Source of the DNA: an uncultured Bacteroidales bacterium
GTDB lineage: Bacteria; Bacteroidota; Bacteroidia; Bacteroidales; Paludibacteraceae
NCBI GenBank assembly: GCA_900321005.1
Contig: ONUF01000002.1
Coordinates: 1-64,000, forward strand
Direction: 5' to 3'
DNA length: 64,000 nucleotides
The position numbers and the translations under genes were made by a program. The stretch's first letter is position 1, and the number at the start of each line of letters is the position of its first letter. This document shows, piece after piece, positions 51,552 to 59,829 of the stretch. The notes under the pieces were generated by a model. That model did no database searches. It was not told the origin of the DNA and saw only the letters and a list, made by a program, of their open reading frames with translations.

Positions 51552-53110
51552 CGTTTCGGGACCAAAGTGACTAAGGGGATGATCATCTCTTCCAGCGAGA
51601 TACCGCCATGTTGGAACGTGTTACGGTAATATTGAGCGTAGTAGTTAAACTGATTCGGGTAAGCGAAGAAATCGCTGCCGGTGCAGAAGGCATAGCTGCT
51701 GCTGACATTCGGGCAGGGCAAGCCTACACGCTTGGGTTGCTCTATGGAGAAGACGTTCTTCGAACTGCAATTGAGGGCCTTACCGACCTTATAGCGGATA
51801 TTCGTGTTGGTGTTCTTATCTGCCACAATCTGCACGGCGTTCTTCACGCGCGTCGTACCATGATCGGTGGTAAGCACTAAGGTAAGTCCCATTTCAGACG
51901 CGAGCCTCAGCAGTTCGTATATCGGCGAATGACGGAACCAACTGAGCGTGAGGCTGCGGTAAGCCGCCTCATCGTTCGCCAACTCCCGCATCATCTTACT
52001 CTCCGTGCGCGAATGCGAGAGCATGTCGATGAAGTTGAGCACAACGATGTTCAGAGGCGCCTGCGAACTTTTGAGTTGTTGGATGACACGTTCGCAGAAA
52101 TCACTCTCGTTAACCTTCCAATAATTAAAACTTTCGCGACGGCGATACCGGTCAAAAAGCGTCTGAACGAGTTCTTTCTCGTGCTGGTTTTTACTCTCCT
52201 CGTCGCCTTCCTCCACCCAAAGATGCGGAAACATCTCTTGGATTTGCAACGGCAGCAGTCCGGAGAATATCGCGTTGCGGGCATACTGGGTAGCCGTCGG
52301 CAGGATAGAAGTATATTGCTCTTCGGCGCGGACAGTATAACACTCACTGACGAGCGGCTGAATGGTCTTCCATTGATCGTAGCGGAAATTATCAATCACA
52401 CATAGCAGCACTTTCTCGCCCTTATCGAGCAAAGGAAAGACAGAATGCTTCATCAGATCATGGGACATCAGAGGTTTATCACTTCGCGGTGTAGTAGCGT
52501 TTATCGCTTCGCGGTTTATAAACCAACTCTCGTAGTTCTTGGCAATCCATTTAGCGAAGGCGGCATTGGCCTGCGTGCGTTGGTCCTCTATAAGCGACCG
52601 CATGGCGGAGTTCTCGAGATCGATATCCCATTTGCTAAGCGTGCGCTCAATCGCCTGCCACTCCTCTATCGTACTGGCAGTGTCGATCATATAGGAGATA
52701 TCTCCCCACTCCTGACGGTAATTCTGCTGTACCTGCTCGCTGACAATTGCCTGCTGATGTACATGTTTCTTCAAGCACAATAGGATCTGGCTGGGGTTGA
52801 CAGGTTTGATGAGGTAATCGGCAATCTTCTCACCGATAGCCTGCTCCATGATATGTTCCTCTTCGGACTTGGTGATCATCACTACCGGCACTTCGGGGTG
52901 CAGGCGCTTCATCTCCTGGAGCGTCTCGAGTCCGGTCATACCCGGCATGTTCTCATCCAGAAAGACAATGGCCGGCACCGATTCCGACAAGCGGTCCAAG
53001 GCATCTTCGCCATTCGTGGCAGTCGTCACGTCATAGCCTTTGCCTTTGAGGTAAATGATATACGGTTGCAAGAGATCTATCTCATCGTCAACCCAGAGTA
53101 TTTGGCTCAT
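51548..53110 (-). CDS. porX: PorX-type response regulator with PglZ domain
   Basis: 520 aa. Receiver domain 1-120 with Asp8/Asp9 and phospho-acceptor Asp52 (VFLDENMPGMTG). The rest is a PglZ / alkaline-phosphatase-superfamily domain (VIDNFRYDQWK, NFIDMLSHSRTE, TTDHGTTRVKN). This architecture is PorX, partner of the PorY kinase, which controls type IX secretion genes in Bacteroidetes. Its presence implies a T9SS in this organism. A 25-bp direct repeat lies in frame near residue 200. It overlaps rluD by 23 nt. Confidence 0.93.
   Translation of the reverse strand: MSQILWVDDEIDLLQPYIIYLKGKGYDVTTATNGEDALDRLSESVPAIVFLDENMPGMTGLETLQEMKRLHPEVPVVMITKSEEEHIMEQAIGEKIADYLIKPVNPSQILLCLKKHVHQQAIVSEQVQQNYRQEWGDISYMIDTASTIEEWQAIERTLSKWDIDLENSAMRSLIEDQRTQANAAFAKWIAKNYESWFINREAINATTPRSDKPLMSHDLMKHSVFPLLDKGEKVLLCVIDNFRYDQWKTIQPLVSECYTVRAEEQYTSILPTATQYARNAIFSGLLPLQIQEMFPHLWVEEGDEESKNQHEKELVQTLFDRYRRRESFNYWKVNESDFCERVIQQLKSSQAPLNIVVLNFIDMLSHSRTESKMMRELANDEAAYRSLTLSWFRHSPIYELLRLASEMGLTLVLTTDHGTTRVKNAVQIVADKNTNTNIRYKVGKALNCSSKNVFSIEQPKRVGLPCPNVSSSYAFCTGSDFFAYPNQFNYYAQYYRNTFQHGGISLEEMIIPLVTLVPKR
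52474..52515. repeat. 25-bp period direct repeat in porX
   Basis: Two 17-mers with 16 identical bases (52474-52490 and 52499-52515) containing TTCGCGGT. They encode the variable linker before the PglZ domain. Confidence 0.8.
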
Positions 53111-54125
53111 AATGTCTCCATTTATTGATTACATTCGTCATATCTTCCGGCCATTGGCTGTCGAAGAACATGCGTTCTCCGGTGCGCGGGTGGGTAAAAC
53201 CGAGCGTACGCGCATGCAGCACTTGACGCGGACAGAGGGCGAAACAATTCTCTATATATTGGCGGTATTTCTGCGTGCGCAGACCTTTGAGGATCTCGCA
53301 CCCGCCGTATTTCTCGTCGCAGAAGAGCGGATGGCCGATATGCTTCATGTGCACGCGGATTTGGTGAGTACGACCGGTCTCCAAGCGGCACTCCACGAGC
53401 GTGACGTACGGGAATTGTTCAAGTACACGCCAGTGCGTGACAGCCTCTTTGGCCTGCGGACACTCCTCCGGATCCCATACTTTATAAATCGTGCGGTCAC
53501 GGTTGTCACGCGCGAGAGCGCCTTCGATCGTGCCACTCTGCTCTTTGAACGTGCCCCATACGAGAGCGTTATAGGTGCGCTCCGTCGTATGATCGAAGAA
53601 CTGCTTGGCAAGATGCGCCTTCGCCTCAGGAGTCTTCGCGATAAGCAACAAACCCGAAGTATCCTTGTCGATACGATGCACAAGACCGATAGAAGGATCG
53701 TTGATGTCCAGTTCCTCTCCGAAATGCCATGCAAGTGCATGCAAGAGCGTGTGCACATAGTTGCCATGACCGGGATGGACAACAAGTCCGGCAGGTTTGT
53801 TGACCACCAACAGGTCATCGTCTTCATACACGATATCGAGCGGAATATTCTCCGGCGTGATGGTGAAGTCATGAGGCTCGTGGTCCAGCAGGACTTGGAT
53901 GACATCTCCGGGTTTGATGCGATAGTTAGAAGCTACGGCTTTACCGTTCACCCATACATTCCCTGCATCCGCTGCCGTCTGGATGCGGTTGCGGCTAGTG
54001 TTGGTCATGTGCTCCGCGAGATATTTGTCAATGCGTTCTTTGCCTTGACCTTTATCCACCTCGCAGCGCCAACGTTCGAAGAGTTCTTCCGATTCTATGT
54101 TCCAATCCTCTTCCATCAGAACCAT
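53088..54125 (-). CDS. RluD-family 23S rRNA pseudouridine synthase
   Basis: 345 aa. S4 RNA-binding domain at about 28-85 and the synthase core with catalytic Asp153 in HRIDKDTSGLL. GRTHQIRVHMKHIGHPLFCDEKYG is the typical C-terminal motif. Family members modify U in 23S rRNA helix 69 or similar. It overlaps the PASTA gene by 10 nt and porX by 23 nt. Confidence 0.93.
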   Translation of the reverse strand: MVLMEEDWNIESEELFERWRCEVDKGQGKERIDKYLAEHMTNTSRNRIQTAADAGNVWVNGKAVASNYRIKPGDVIQVLLDHEPHDFTITPENIPLDIVYEDDDLLVVNKPAGLVVHPGHGNYVHTLLHALAWHFGEELDINDPSIGLVHRIDKDTSGLLLIAKTPEAKAHLAKQFFDHTTERTYNALVWGTFKEQSGTIEGALARDNRDRTIYKVWDPEECPQAKEAVTHWRVLEQFPYVTLVECRLETGRTHQIRVHMKHIGHPLFCDEKYGGCEILKGLRTQKYRQYIENCFALCPRQVLHARTLGFTHPRTGERMFFDSQWPEDMTNVINKWRHYEPNTLG

Positions 54126-54937
54126 TCATCCTCTTGGTCTATATTGGTATTATTTTTCGATGCTTTGCGGATATCCACCGAGAATCGCAAAGCGACCGTT
54201 TCTCCTTCTATCATTTTCTCGCCGGCACTCGGCGTTTGGCGGTACACATATTGCACCTTAGTCCCTTCTTTAGGTTCGTCATATGAGACAGCGCCTATCG
54301 TCAGATGATGGTTGAGCAACGTGCTGCGGGCCTCTTGCATGGTCATACCTACGACGTTCGGCACAATGACCATCTCTGTGCCGCGGCCTTGACCTACCAC
54401 CAGACGCACCTGCGTGCCAATTGCCACTTTCGTGCCGGGACTAAGACTCGTCTCGCCGGCCCTGACATCCAGCACGAGGTCCTTGTACTCCGATGGTTCA
54501 TACTCGTAGATCGTATCCACTTGCAGTCCCAAACCGCGTAGGGTGGTCTCGGCCTGACGATAACTCATATCCTGCAAGTCAGGCATCGTCACTTGCCGAC
54601 GCGTTGTAGCGTTAATAGTCACATACACCGCCCGACCGTGCTTGGCATGACTCATCGGCTTTGGATCCTGTTCAACAATCGTGCCAAACGGAACTTTGTC
54701 CGAATACGTGGAGTCCACCACGATCAGCCGAAGCCCCTGTGCCTCCAATAAAGGCGCCGCTTCCGCTTCTACCAATCCTCGCACGTCTTCCACCTCTACC
54801 TCCACACCATGTTGCGTATAGTCCTTTAGCCAAATGATTAGACCGACAAGAATCGCAATACCTACTATAACGGCTAAAACGATGTTAAACCCCACAAATT
54901 TGAGGTCAGATTTATCAAAAAAGCCCCTTTTTTCCAT
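54116..54937 (-). CDS. PASTA-domain membrane protein
   Basis: 273 aa from the ATG at 54937. The frame stays open for about 100 codons upstream, but that part crosses the promoter and a small gene on the other strand, so it is rejected. One transmembrane helix (about 13-37, VGFNIVLAVIVGIAILVGLIIWL), then three PASTA domains outside (VEDVRGLVEAEAAPLLEAQG, TMPDLQDMSYRQAETTLRG, VPNVVGMTMQEARSTLLNH). PASTA domains bind peptidoglycan, but no kinase or transpeptidase domain is attached. First gene of the operon. Confidence 0.9.
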   Translation of the reverse strand: MEKRGFFDKSDLKFVGFNIVLAVIVGIAILVGLIIWLKDYTQHGVEVEVEDVRGLVEAEAAPLLEAQGLRLIVVDSTYSDKVPFGTIVEQDPKPMSHAKHGRAVYVTINATTRRQVTMPDLQDMSYRQAETTLRGLGLQVDTIYEYEPSEYKDLVLDVRAGETSLSPGTKVAIGTQVRLVVGQGRGTEMVIVPNVVGMTMQEARSTLLNHHLTIGAVSYDEPKEGTKVQYVYRQTPSAGEKMIEGETVALRFSVDIRKASKNNTNIDQEDEWF

Positions 54938-54957
54938 AAAATGTAAAATTAATTGCG

Positions 54958-54989
54958 CAAAATTACAATTTTTTTTGCACATATCCAAA
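54958..54989 (-). promoter_or_regulatory. Promoter of the PASTA-rluD-porX operon
   Basis: -33 TTTG (54986-54989), -7 TAATTTTG (54958-54965), 20-bp spacer. It overlaps the divergent promoter at 54974-55005. Confidence 0.8.
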
Positions 54990-55005
54990 AAATGTTGTAC
55001 TTTTG
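54974..55005 (+). promoter_or_regulatory. Promoter of first small lipoprotein
   Basis: TTTG (54974-54977), 20-bp spacer, TACTTTTG (54998-55005). It has a long leader (about 70 nt). Confidence 0.85.
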
Positions 55006-55078
55006 CAGCGTTTTTCGCAAAAAGGCGAGAGATTTTAGTAAAATAAAGCTTTATTAACTTAAAAATTATTGGTAAACT

Positions 55079-55228
55079 ATGAAGAAGATGCTTCTTATCG
55101 TAGCTGTAGCATTTGCTGCTATGAGCTGCGGCAACAAGTGCTGCGAGAAAAAATGCTGCCAGGACACCTGCGCTAACGCTGAGGTAGAGGTAGTAGAGGT
55201 TGTTGAAGTAGACACCATCGCTGAGTAA
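55079..55228 (+). CDS. Cys-rich small lipoprotein
   Basis: 49 aa: a lipoprotein signal (KKMLLIVAVAFAAMSC), then a Cys-rich segment GNKCCEKKCCQDTC and an acidic Val/Glu tail. Codon use is strongly biased. Promoter and terminator are both clear, so it is expressed as a single gene. Its first 17 residues closely match the neighbouring 73-aa lipoprotein, so the two are tandem paralogues. Six cysteines follow the lipid-anchored one; metal binding is possible but not shown. Confidence 0.82.
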   Translation: MKKMLLIVAVAFAAMSCGNKCCEKKCCQDTCANAEVEVVEVVEVDTIAE

Positions 55229-55269
55229 TTTGTTGCTCAAAGGAAAGGTACAAAAAACCTTGGGAAAGA

Positions 55270-55299
55270 AGCGACCCGTTTGGGCCGCTCTTTTTTTTT
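55270..55299 (+). terminator. Terminator of first small lipoprotein
   Basis: Hairpin AGCG-a-CCC / GGG-c-CGCT (55270-55289) with loop GTTT, then a run of T (55291-55299). Confidence 0.93.
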
Positions 55300-55319
55300 A
55301 CGCAAAAAATGCCGATTTA

Positions 55320-55351
55320 TTTGGAGATATGAATAAAAAGCAGTACCTTTG
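55320..55351 (+). promoter_or_regulatory. Promoter of second small lipoprotein
   Basis: TTTG (55320-55323), 20-bp spacer, TACCTTTG (55344-55351). Confidence 0.85.
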
Positions 55352-55394
55352 CCGTGATTTTTGTTTTTTACTAACTCTAAAATCAATTAACGTT

Positions 55395-55616
55395 ATGAAA
55401 AAGATGATGCTTATCGTAGCTGTTGCACTGGCTGCACTCAGTTGCGCAAACAAGGCCGAGAAGGCTGAAGAGGCAGAGGCTGCTGCTCCTGCTGCTGTTG
55501 AAGTTGCTGCTCCTGCACAAGAAGAGGCTGCTGCCCCTGCTGAGGAGAAAACGCTTCTTGAGCGTGCCGTTGAACTCGGCGAAGACGTTGCTGCAGAGGT
55601 TGAGAAAAACAAATAA
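55395..55616 (+). CDS. Ala/Glu-rich small lipoprotein
   Basis: 73 aa from the ATG at 55395. Lipoprotein signal KKMMLIVAVALAALSC nearly identical to the upstream gene, then a low-complexity Ala/Glu/Pro segment and a C-terminal helix LLERAVELGEDVAAEVEK. Paralogue of the 49-aa lipoprotein with a different tail. Strong codon bias, own promoter and terminator. Function unknown; such small envelope lipoproteins are often very abundant. Confidence 0.82.
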   Translation: MKKMMLIVAVALAALSCANKAEKAEEAEAAAPAAVEVAAPAQEEAAAPAEEKTLLERAVELGEDVAAEVEKNK

Positions 55617-55635
55617 TCAACTCCTTCAAAAACGA

Positions 55636-55667
55636 AGCGACCCACATTCTGTGGGTCGCTTTTTTTC
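55636..55667 (+). terminator. Bidirectional terminator
   Basis: Perfect 11-bp stem (55636-55646 / 55650-55660), loop of 3, followed by T7. On the minus strand a T-run also follows within 2 nt, so it can end gpmI too. Confidence 0.93.
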
Positions 55668-55685
55668 TCTAAACACTAAAACCAT

Positions 55686-57221
55686 TTAGTCCTTAATTAA
55701 ACATCTGCCTGTCATCTCCTTCGGTTGCTCGATTCCCATGATATGGCAGAGTGAAGGCGCTACATCCGCGAGAATACCATCTTCCACGTGTGCGTGCGTG
55801 TGCTCCTTACTTATATACACGAAAGGTACAGGGTTCAATGAGTGCGCGGTATTCGGTGTACCGTCGGCATTGATGGCATTATCGCAGTTTCCGTGATCGG
55901 CGATGACGATAACCTCGTAGCCGTTCTCCAGTGCGGCTTCTATCACGCGATGCGAGCAGTCGTCGATAGTCTTTACCGCTTTCTCGATAGCCTCGTATAC
56001 GCCGGTATGGCCCACCATGTCACCATTGGCGAAATTGAGGGTGATATAATCGAATTTCTGCGTCTTAATCGCTGCAATGAGGGCTTCGGTTACTTCGGGC
56101 GCACTCATCTCGGGTTTCATATCATAGGTCGGTACCTTCGGACTCGGGATCAGGATACGCTCCTCGCCCGGGTACTCGGCTTCGCGGCCTCCGTTGAAGA
56201 AGAAGGTCACGTGTGCAAATTTCTCCGTCTCGGCGATACGCAATTGCTTGAGACCCAAGTTGCTGACTACTTCGCCGAGCGTATTCTCCACGTTCTCTTT
56301 CGGGAAGAGAATATGCAAGCCGGTGAAGGACGAGTCATACGGCGTCATACAGCAGTAGTGCAGATTGGGAATGGTATGCATACCTTGCTCCGGCATGTCT
56401 TGTTGGGTGAGCACAATGGTGATCTCCTTTGCGCGATCGTTGCGGTAGTTAAAGAAGATGACTACATCGCCTTCTGTAATACGTCCATCGCAATTAGCGT
56501 TCACCAGCGGTTCCATGAACTCATCGGTATCTTTATGCTCCTCCGTGTGGCGGTCGTAGCAACCCTGTACTGCCGCTACCATGTCCGTCTCCTTGCGGCC
56601 CTCGCCATTTACCAACTGGTCATACGCCACTTTGATACGCTCCCATCGTTTGTCGCGGTCCATCGCATAGAAACGACCTATAATGGATGCGATGTGTGCA
56701 CCGGTGCGGTCACAAACGCCCTGTAACTGCTCAATAAAGCCTTTTCCGCTGCGCGGGTCAGTATCACGGCCGTCCATGAAGCAATGTACGAACGTGCGAT
56801 TGGCTACACCGTATTCCTTCGCAATCTCCACAAGTTTGAAGAGGTGATCCAGACTGGAGTGTACACCGCCGTTGGAGCACAGGCCCATGATATGCAGTTT
56901 CTTGCCGGCTGCTTGCGCTGCCTTGTAAGCAGCCACGATCTCCGGATTCTGCATGATCGAGTTGTCGCGAATAGAACGGTTGATCTTCACCAGATCCTGA
57001 TAAACCACACGACCGGCACCGATATTCAGGTGTCCCACTTCGGAGTTTCCCATCTGTCCATCGGGCAGACCTACGTTCTCACCGCTGGCCTGTAACTGTG
57101 AGTGCGGGTATTTCGCCAACAGCGCATCCCAATTAGGCGTCGGCGTTACGCTGATGACATCGGCTTTGGACTTGTTACCAATGCCCCAGCCATCCAAAAT
57201 CATTAATAGTGCTTTACTCAT
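55686..57221 (-). CDS. gpmI: Cofactor-independent phosphoglycerate mutase
   Basis: 511 aa, usual length. Alkaline-phosphatase-fold metal site at the start ([11 protein letters not shown]) with catalytic Ser in [15 protein letters not shown]. Further conserved [27 protein letters not shown] and TAHSLNPVP. It interconverts 3- and 2-phosphoglycerate in glycolysis using Mn2+. Overlaps smpB by 8 nt. Confidence 0.96.
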   Translation of the reverse strand: MSKALLMILDGWGIGNKSKADVISVTPTPNWDALLAKYPHSQLQASGENVGLPDGQMGNSEVGHLNIGAGRVVYQDLVKINRSIRDNSIMQNPEIVAAYKAAQAAGKKLHIMGLCSNGGVHSSLDHLFKLVEIAKEYGVANRTFVHCFMDGRDTDPRSGKGFIEQLQGVCDRTGAHIASIIGRFYAMDRDKRWERIKVAYDQLVNGEGRKETDMVAAVQGCYDRHTEEHKDTDEFMEPLVNANCDGRITEGDVVIFFNYRNDRAKEITIVLTQQDMPEQGMHTIPNLHYCCMTPYDSSFTGLHILFPKENVENTLGEVVSNLGLKQLRIAETEKFAHVTFFFNGGREAEYPGEERILIPSPKVPTYDMKPEMSAPEVTEALIAAIKTQKFDYITLNFANGDMVGHTGVYEAIEKAVKTIDDCSHRVIEAALENGYEVIVIADHGNCDNAINADGTPNTAHSLNPVPFVYISKEHTHAHVEDGILADVAPSLCHIMGIEQPKEMTGRCLIKD

Positions 57222-57678
57222 ATATTCGTTTTTTTAATTGATCCATTTGCCGTTTGTCATCCGCTTCGCGGAGAGACTGCCGTTTGTCATAGGTACGCTT
57301 ACCTTGGCAGAGCGCTATCTCCATCTTCGCTAGTCCACGGTCATTGATGAAGAGCACCAAAGGGATGATGGTCTTGCCTGAATCCTGCGTAGCCTTCGCG
57401 AGTTTACGTATTTCGCGGCGTTGTAGCAGTAACTTGCGATCGCGGCGCACCTCGTGGTTAGCGTACGACCCGAAGCGGTATTCCGCGATATGCATCTGCT
57501 TGACATACATCTCCCCATGTTCCACTGCGCAATAGCTGTCTACCAACGAAGCCTTTCCTTCCCGGATAGACTTAATCTCTGTACCAAACAACTGAATGCC
57601 GGCCGTGTAGCGGTCCAAGATGATATACTCAAATTTCGCCTTTTTATTCAGAATCCGTATGTCACTTTTCTGCTTCAT
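57214..57678 (-). CDS. smpB: SsrA-binding protein SmpB
   Basis: 154 aa from the ATG at 57678 (an ATG 12 nt upstream is also possible). [29 protein letters not shown] is the conserved OB-fold start, followed by [11 protein letters not shown] and the C-terminal tail [19 protein letters not shown]. It carries tmRNA to stalled ribosomes. It starts inside the repeat-bearing 3' end of the CNNM gene (17-nt overlap). Confidence 0.95.
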   Translation of the reverse strand: MKQKSDIRILNKKAKFEYIILDRYTAGIQLFGTEIKSIREGKASLVDSYCAVEHGEMYVKQMHIAEYRFGSYANHEVRRDRKLLLQRREIRKLAKATQDSGKTIIPLVLFINDRGLAKMEIALCQGKRTYDKRQSLREADDKRQMDQLKKRIYE

Positions 57679-58798
57679 CGTTAGCCTCATCTTGGCTTTG
57701 ACTGTCGGTTGACTGTCGGTTGACCGTCGGTTGACTGTCGGTATTCACCGCTAATTTCTTGTATTTCTTCTGCCGTTGTTCCCAGCGCTCACGCGCGTAC
57801 TGCTGCATGTCGATGACGGTATCGTTCTCATCGATGATTTCGAGTCCGAAGATGGTCTCGATGATATCTTCGAGGGTAAGGATACCCACAAACATGCCGT
57901 ACTCATCGATGATTTGTGCGATCTGGCTTTTTTGTTTGAGCATCGAATCGAAGATAACGCCGAGCGTCAAGTCCTGGTCGAAGGCCGGCAAAGGACGCTT
58001 GATGCCGCCGAGGGTCTTACGGAAATGGTCTTCCGTCAGTTCCTCCAATGCATCATTACGCAGCACGTAGCCGGTGATATACTCCGGCGCCTCGGGTTTG
58101 TAGAGCGGGATACGCGAGAAATGGTCGTATTCATCGTTGTCATAATACGCCCGTAGTGTCATGTTCTCCGGCGCAATCTTCGCTACCACGCGCGGGGTCA
58201 TCACATCGTAGGCATGGATAGAATCGAGGCGCATAAGGTTAGAGAAGATTTTATTCTCGTCTTCGTCCACAACCCCTTCTTCTTCGCCTACGTTTACCAT
58301 CGCCAGCACTTCTTCACGGCTGACCGAAGGATCGTCTTCGTTATCCGGAAACATGTGTGTGATGAGTTCTACCAACAGCACAAACGGATAGAGAATGAAG
58401 ATAAGCGCACGAATCGTACGAGCGGTGAAGCCCATCAATTCGCGCCAATAGGTGGTGCCGATGACCTTCGGGATGATTTCCGCAAAGACCAGAATAAGAA
58501 TCGTGGTCATCGCCGATACCAAACCGAAGAAGAGTTTGTTATCCGGCGCAATCGCTGCGGCTTGCATACCGACACCGGCAGCACCGATTGTATTAGCAAT
58601 GGTGTTCAGCGATAAAATAGCCGCTAAAGGACGACCTGTGTCATCCTTGTACTTGCTCATCAGTGCGGCCGGCGCATAGCCTTCTTCCTCACGTAAGTTG
58701 ATATAACTGAGCGACGTTGACATCAGTACCGATTCCAGCACGGAACACAGGAAACTGACCGCCATGGCGCCAAATAAAAACAATAAAAGTAGTCCCAT
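57662..58798 (-). CDS. CNNM/CorC-type transporter with CBS domains
   Basis: 378 aa. N-terminal DUF21/CNNM domain with three transmembrane helices (1-150), then two CBS domains ([42 protein letters not shown]). No CorC-HlyC C-terminal domain is visible; instead the protein ends with a Gln/Ser/Asp tail that comes from an 11-bp repeat tract (352-368). Linked to magnesium or other cation efflux in the family. Confidence 0.9.
   Translation of the reverse strand: MGLLLLFLFGAMAVSFLCSVLESVLMSTSLSYINLREEEGYAPAALMSKYKDDTGRPLAAILSLNTIANTIGAAGVGMQAAAIAPDNKLFFGLVSAMTTILILVFAEIIPKVIGTTYWRELMGFTARTIRALIFILYPFVLLVELITHMFPDNEDDPSVSREEVLAMVNVGEEEGVVDEDENKIFSNLMRLDSIHAYDVMTPRVVAKIAPENMTLRAYYDNDEYDHFSRIPLYKPEAPEYITGYVLRNDALEELTEDHFRKTLGGIKRPLPAFDQDLTLGVIFDSMLKQKSQIAQIIDEYGMFVGILTLEDIIETIFGLEIIDENDTVIDMQQYARERWEQRQKKYKKLAVNTDSQPTVNRQSTDSQSQDEANDEAEK
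57692..57741. repeat. Period-11 tract (TTGACNGTCGG), in CNNM gene
   Basis: Four 11-mers (57698-57741). Bases 57692-57713 are identical to 31538-31559 in ileS. It encodes [17 protein letters not shown] at the C-terminus. Confidence 0.95.
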
Positions 58799-58814
58799 AA
58801 ATCCAATTTGGGTG

Positions 58815-58846
58815 CAAAAGTACTGCTTTTTTAGGACATATGCAAA
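58815..58846 (-). promoter_or_regulatory. Promoter of CNNM-smpB-gpmI operon
   Basis: -33 TTTG (58843-58846), -7 TACTTTTG (58815-58822), 20-bp spacer, minus strand. Confidence 0.83.
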
Positions 58847-58857
58847 TATTTTGCATA

Positions 58858-58877
58858 AAAAAGATGCCCGACGGGCA
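58858..58877 (-). terminator. Probable terminator of the recJ-tdk-priA-kinase operon
   Basis: Short GC-rich hairpin TGCCCG/CGGGCA (58865-58877) followed on the minus strand by TCTTTTTT; 4 bp after the kinase stop codon. Confidence 0.7.
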
Positions 58878-58881
58878 CCTT

Positions 58882-59829
58882 TTATCCTACATTAAACTGG
58901 CTTCCTCCGATGAATTCGCGCAGAATAGAGGTACGCGGAATATACGAAGACGGCAGCGGTTCGAAGAAATTGAGATAGAAAAGCAGCAACTTAGCGGTTT
59001 CATACTCTTTGGCTGTAGCAGGTACTGTCTGTAACGCCGTCTCAACCGTCATACGCAGCGCCGGCATCTCATAAGTCATCGAGGTATCAAAGAGCGCATC
59101 GGCTTCTTTTTTAAACGGTTCTATCCACTGCGCCTCTCCTTCTACCACGGAGGGCCAAACCATAAGAGTTTTCAGGGGAGACTTCCCGCGTGTACGCAAG
59201 TCTCGACTCATACGGCGCAACAAACGATTGACGTAGGTCGGCACCCACCGTTCGCCGTCTAACGATATCGAACTCATCGGCGCCGCATAGACCTTGAACT
59301 TACTCGACGCATCGATATGCTCGGTCAGGATCGGATTGAGCGCATGGATACCCTCCATCACCAAGATCCCGTCACTCTCCAGCTGTAAAGTATCCCCCGT
59401 ATATTCTCGCTTCTCTTCGGCGAAGTTGAAGGTCGGCAATGCAATCTCCTGACCGGCTATCAAGGCTTTCAGATCAGACTCTAACTGCTTCAGATCAATA
59501 GCATACACCGATTCGTAATCCTTGGTGCCATCGGCCTTGAGAGGCGTGAGGCTTCCATCCACATACCAGTTGTCGAGCGACAAGGCAACCGGTTGTTTGC
59601 CTTGCGCGAGCAATTCCAAACATAGCCGATGACTGGTACTGGTTTTTCCGCTGGATGAAGGTCCTGCAATCAGCACTACGCGTACTTGAGGACGCGAACA
59701 AATCTCTTGCGCTATCTCACGGAGCTGTTTCTCGTGGTAATCTTCGCCTTCTTTGACTAACTTAGCGGCCCATCCGCTCTCAATCATCTCATTGATATGC
59801 GCCACACGGCGTTTCGACTCTTCTATCAT
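58882..59829 (-). CDS. Uridine kinase-like nucleoside kinase
   Basis: 315 aa from the ATG at 59829, which overlaps the priA stop as ATGA. P-loop IAGPSSSGKTSTS, SLDNWYVDG, LPTFNFAEEKREY, LVMEGIHALNP. It phosphorylates uridine or a related nucleoside. In most Bacteroidetes this kinase is fused to an N-terminal TGS/threonyl-tRNA-synthetase-like half (about 550 aa in total). That half is absent here, and the upstream DNA is priA, so the gene is a natural kinase-only form or an old truncation. Confidence 0.85.
   Translation of the reverse strand: MIEESKRRVAHINEMIESGWAAKLVKEGEDYHEKQLREIAQEICSRPQVRVVLIAGPSSSGKTSTSHRLCLELLAQGKQPVALSLDNWYVDGSLTPLKADGTKDYESVYAIDLKQLESDLKALIAGQEIALPTFNFAEEKREYTGDTLQLESDGILVMEGIHALNPILTEHIDASSKFKVYAAPMSSISLDGERWVPTYVNRLLRRMSRDLRTRGKSPLKTLMVWPSVVEGEAQWIEPFKKEADALFDTSMTYEMPALRMTVETALQTVPATAKEYETAKLLLFYLNFFEPLPSSYIPRTSILREFIGGSQFNVG

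Noticed and set aside
53055..54308. 417-codon frame antisense to rluD
   Set aside because: Antisense shadow over three real genes; no domain.
54938..55240. N-terminal extension of the PASTA protein by 101 codons
   Set aside because: The extension crosses its promoter and the small lipoprotein gene on the other strand.
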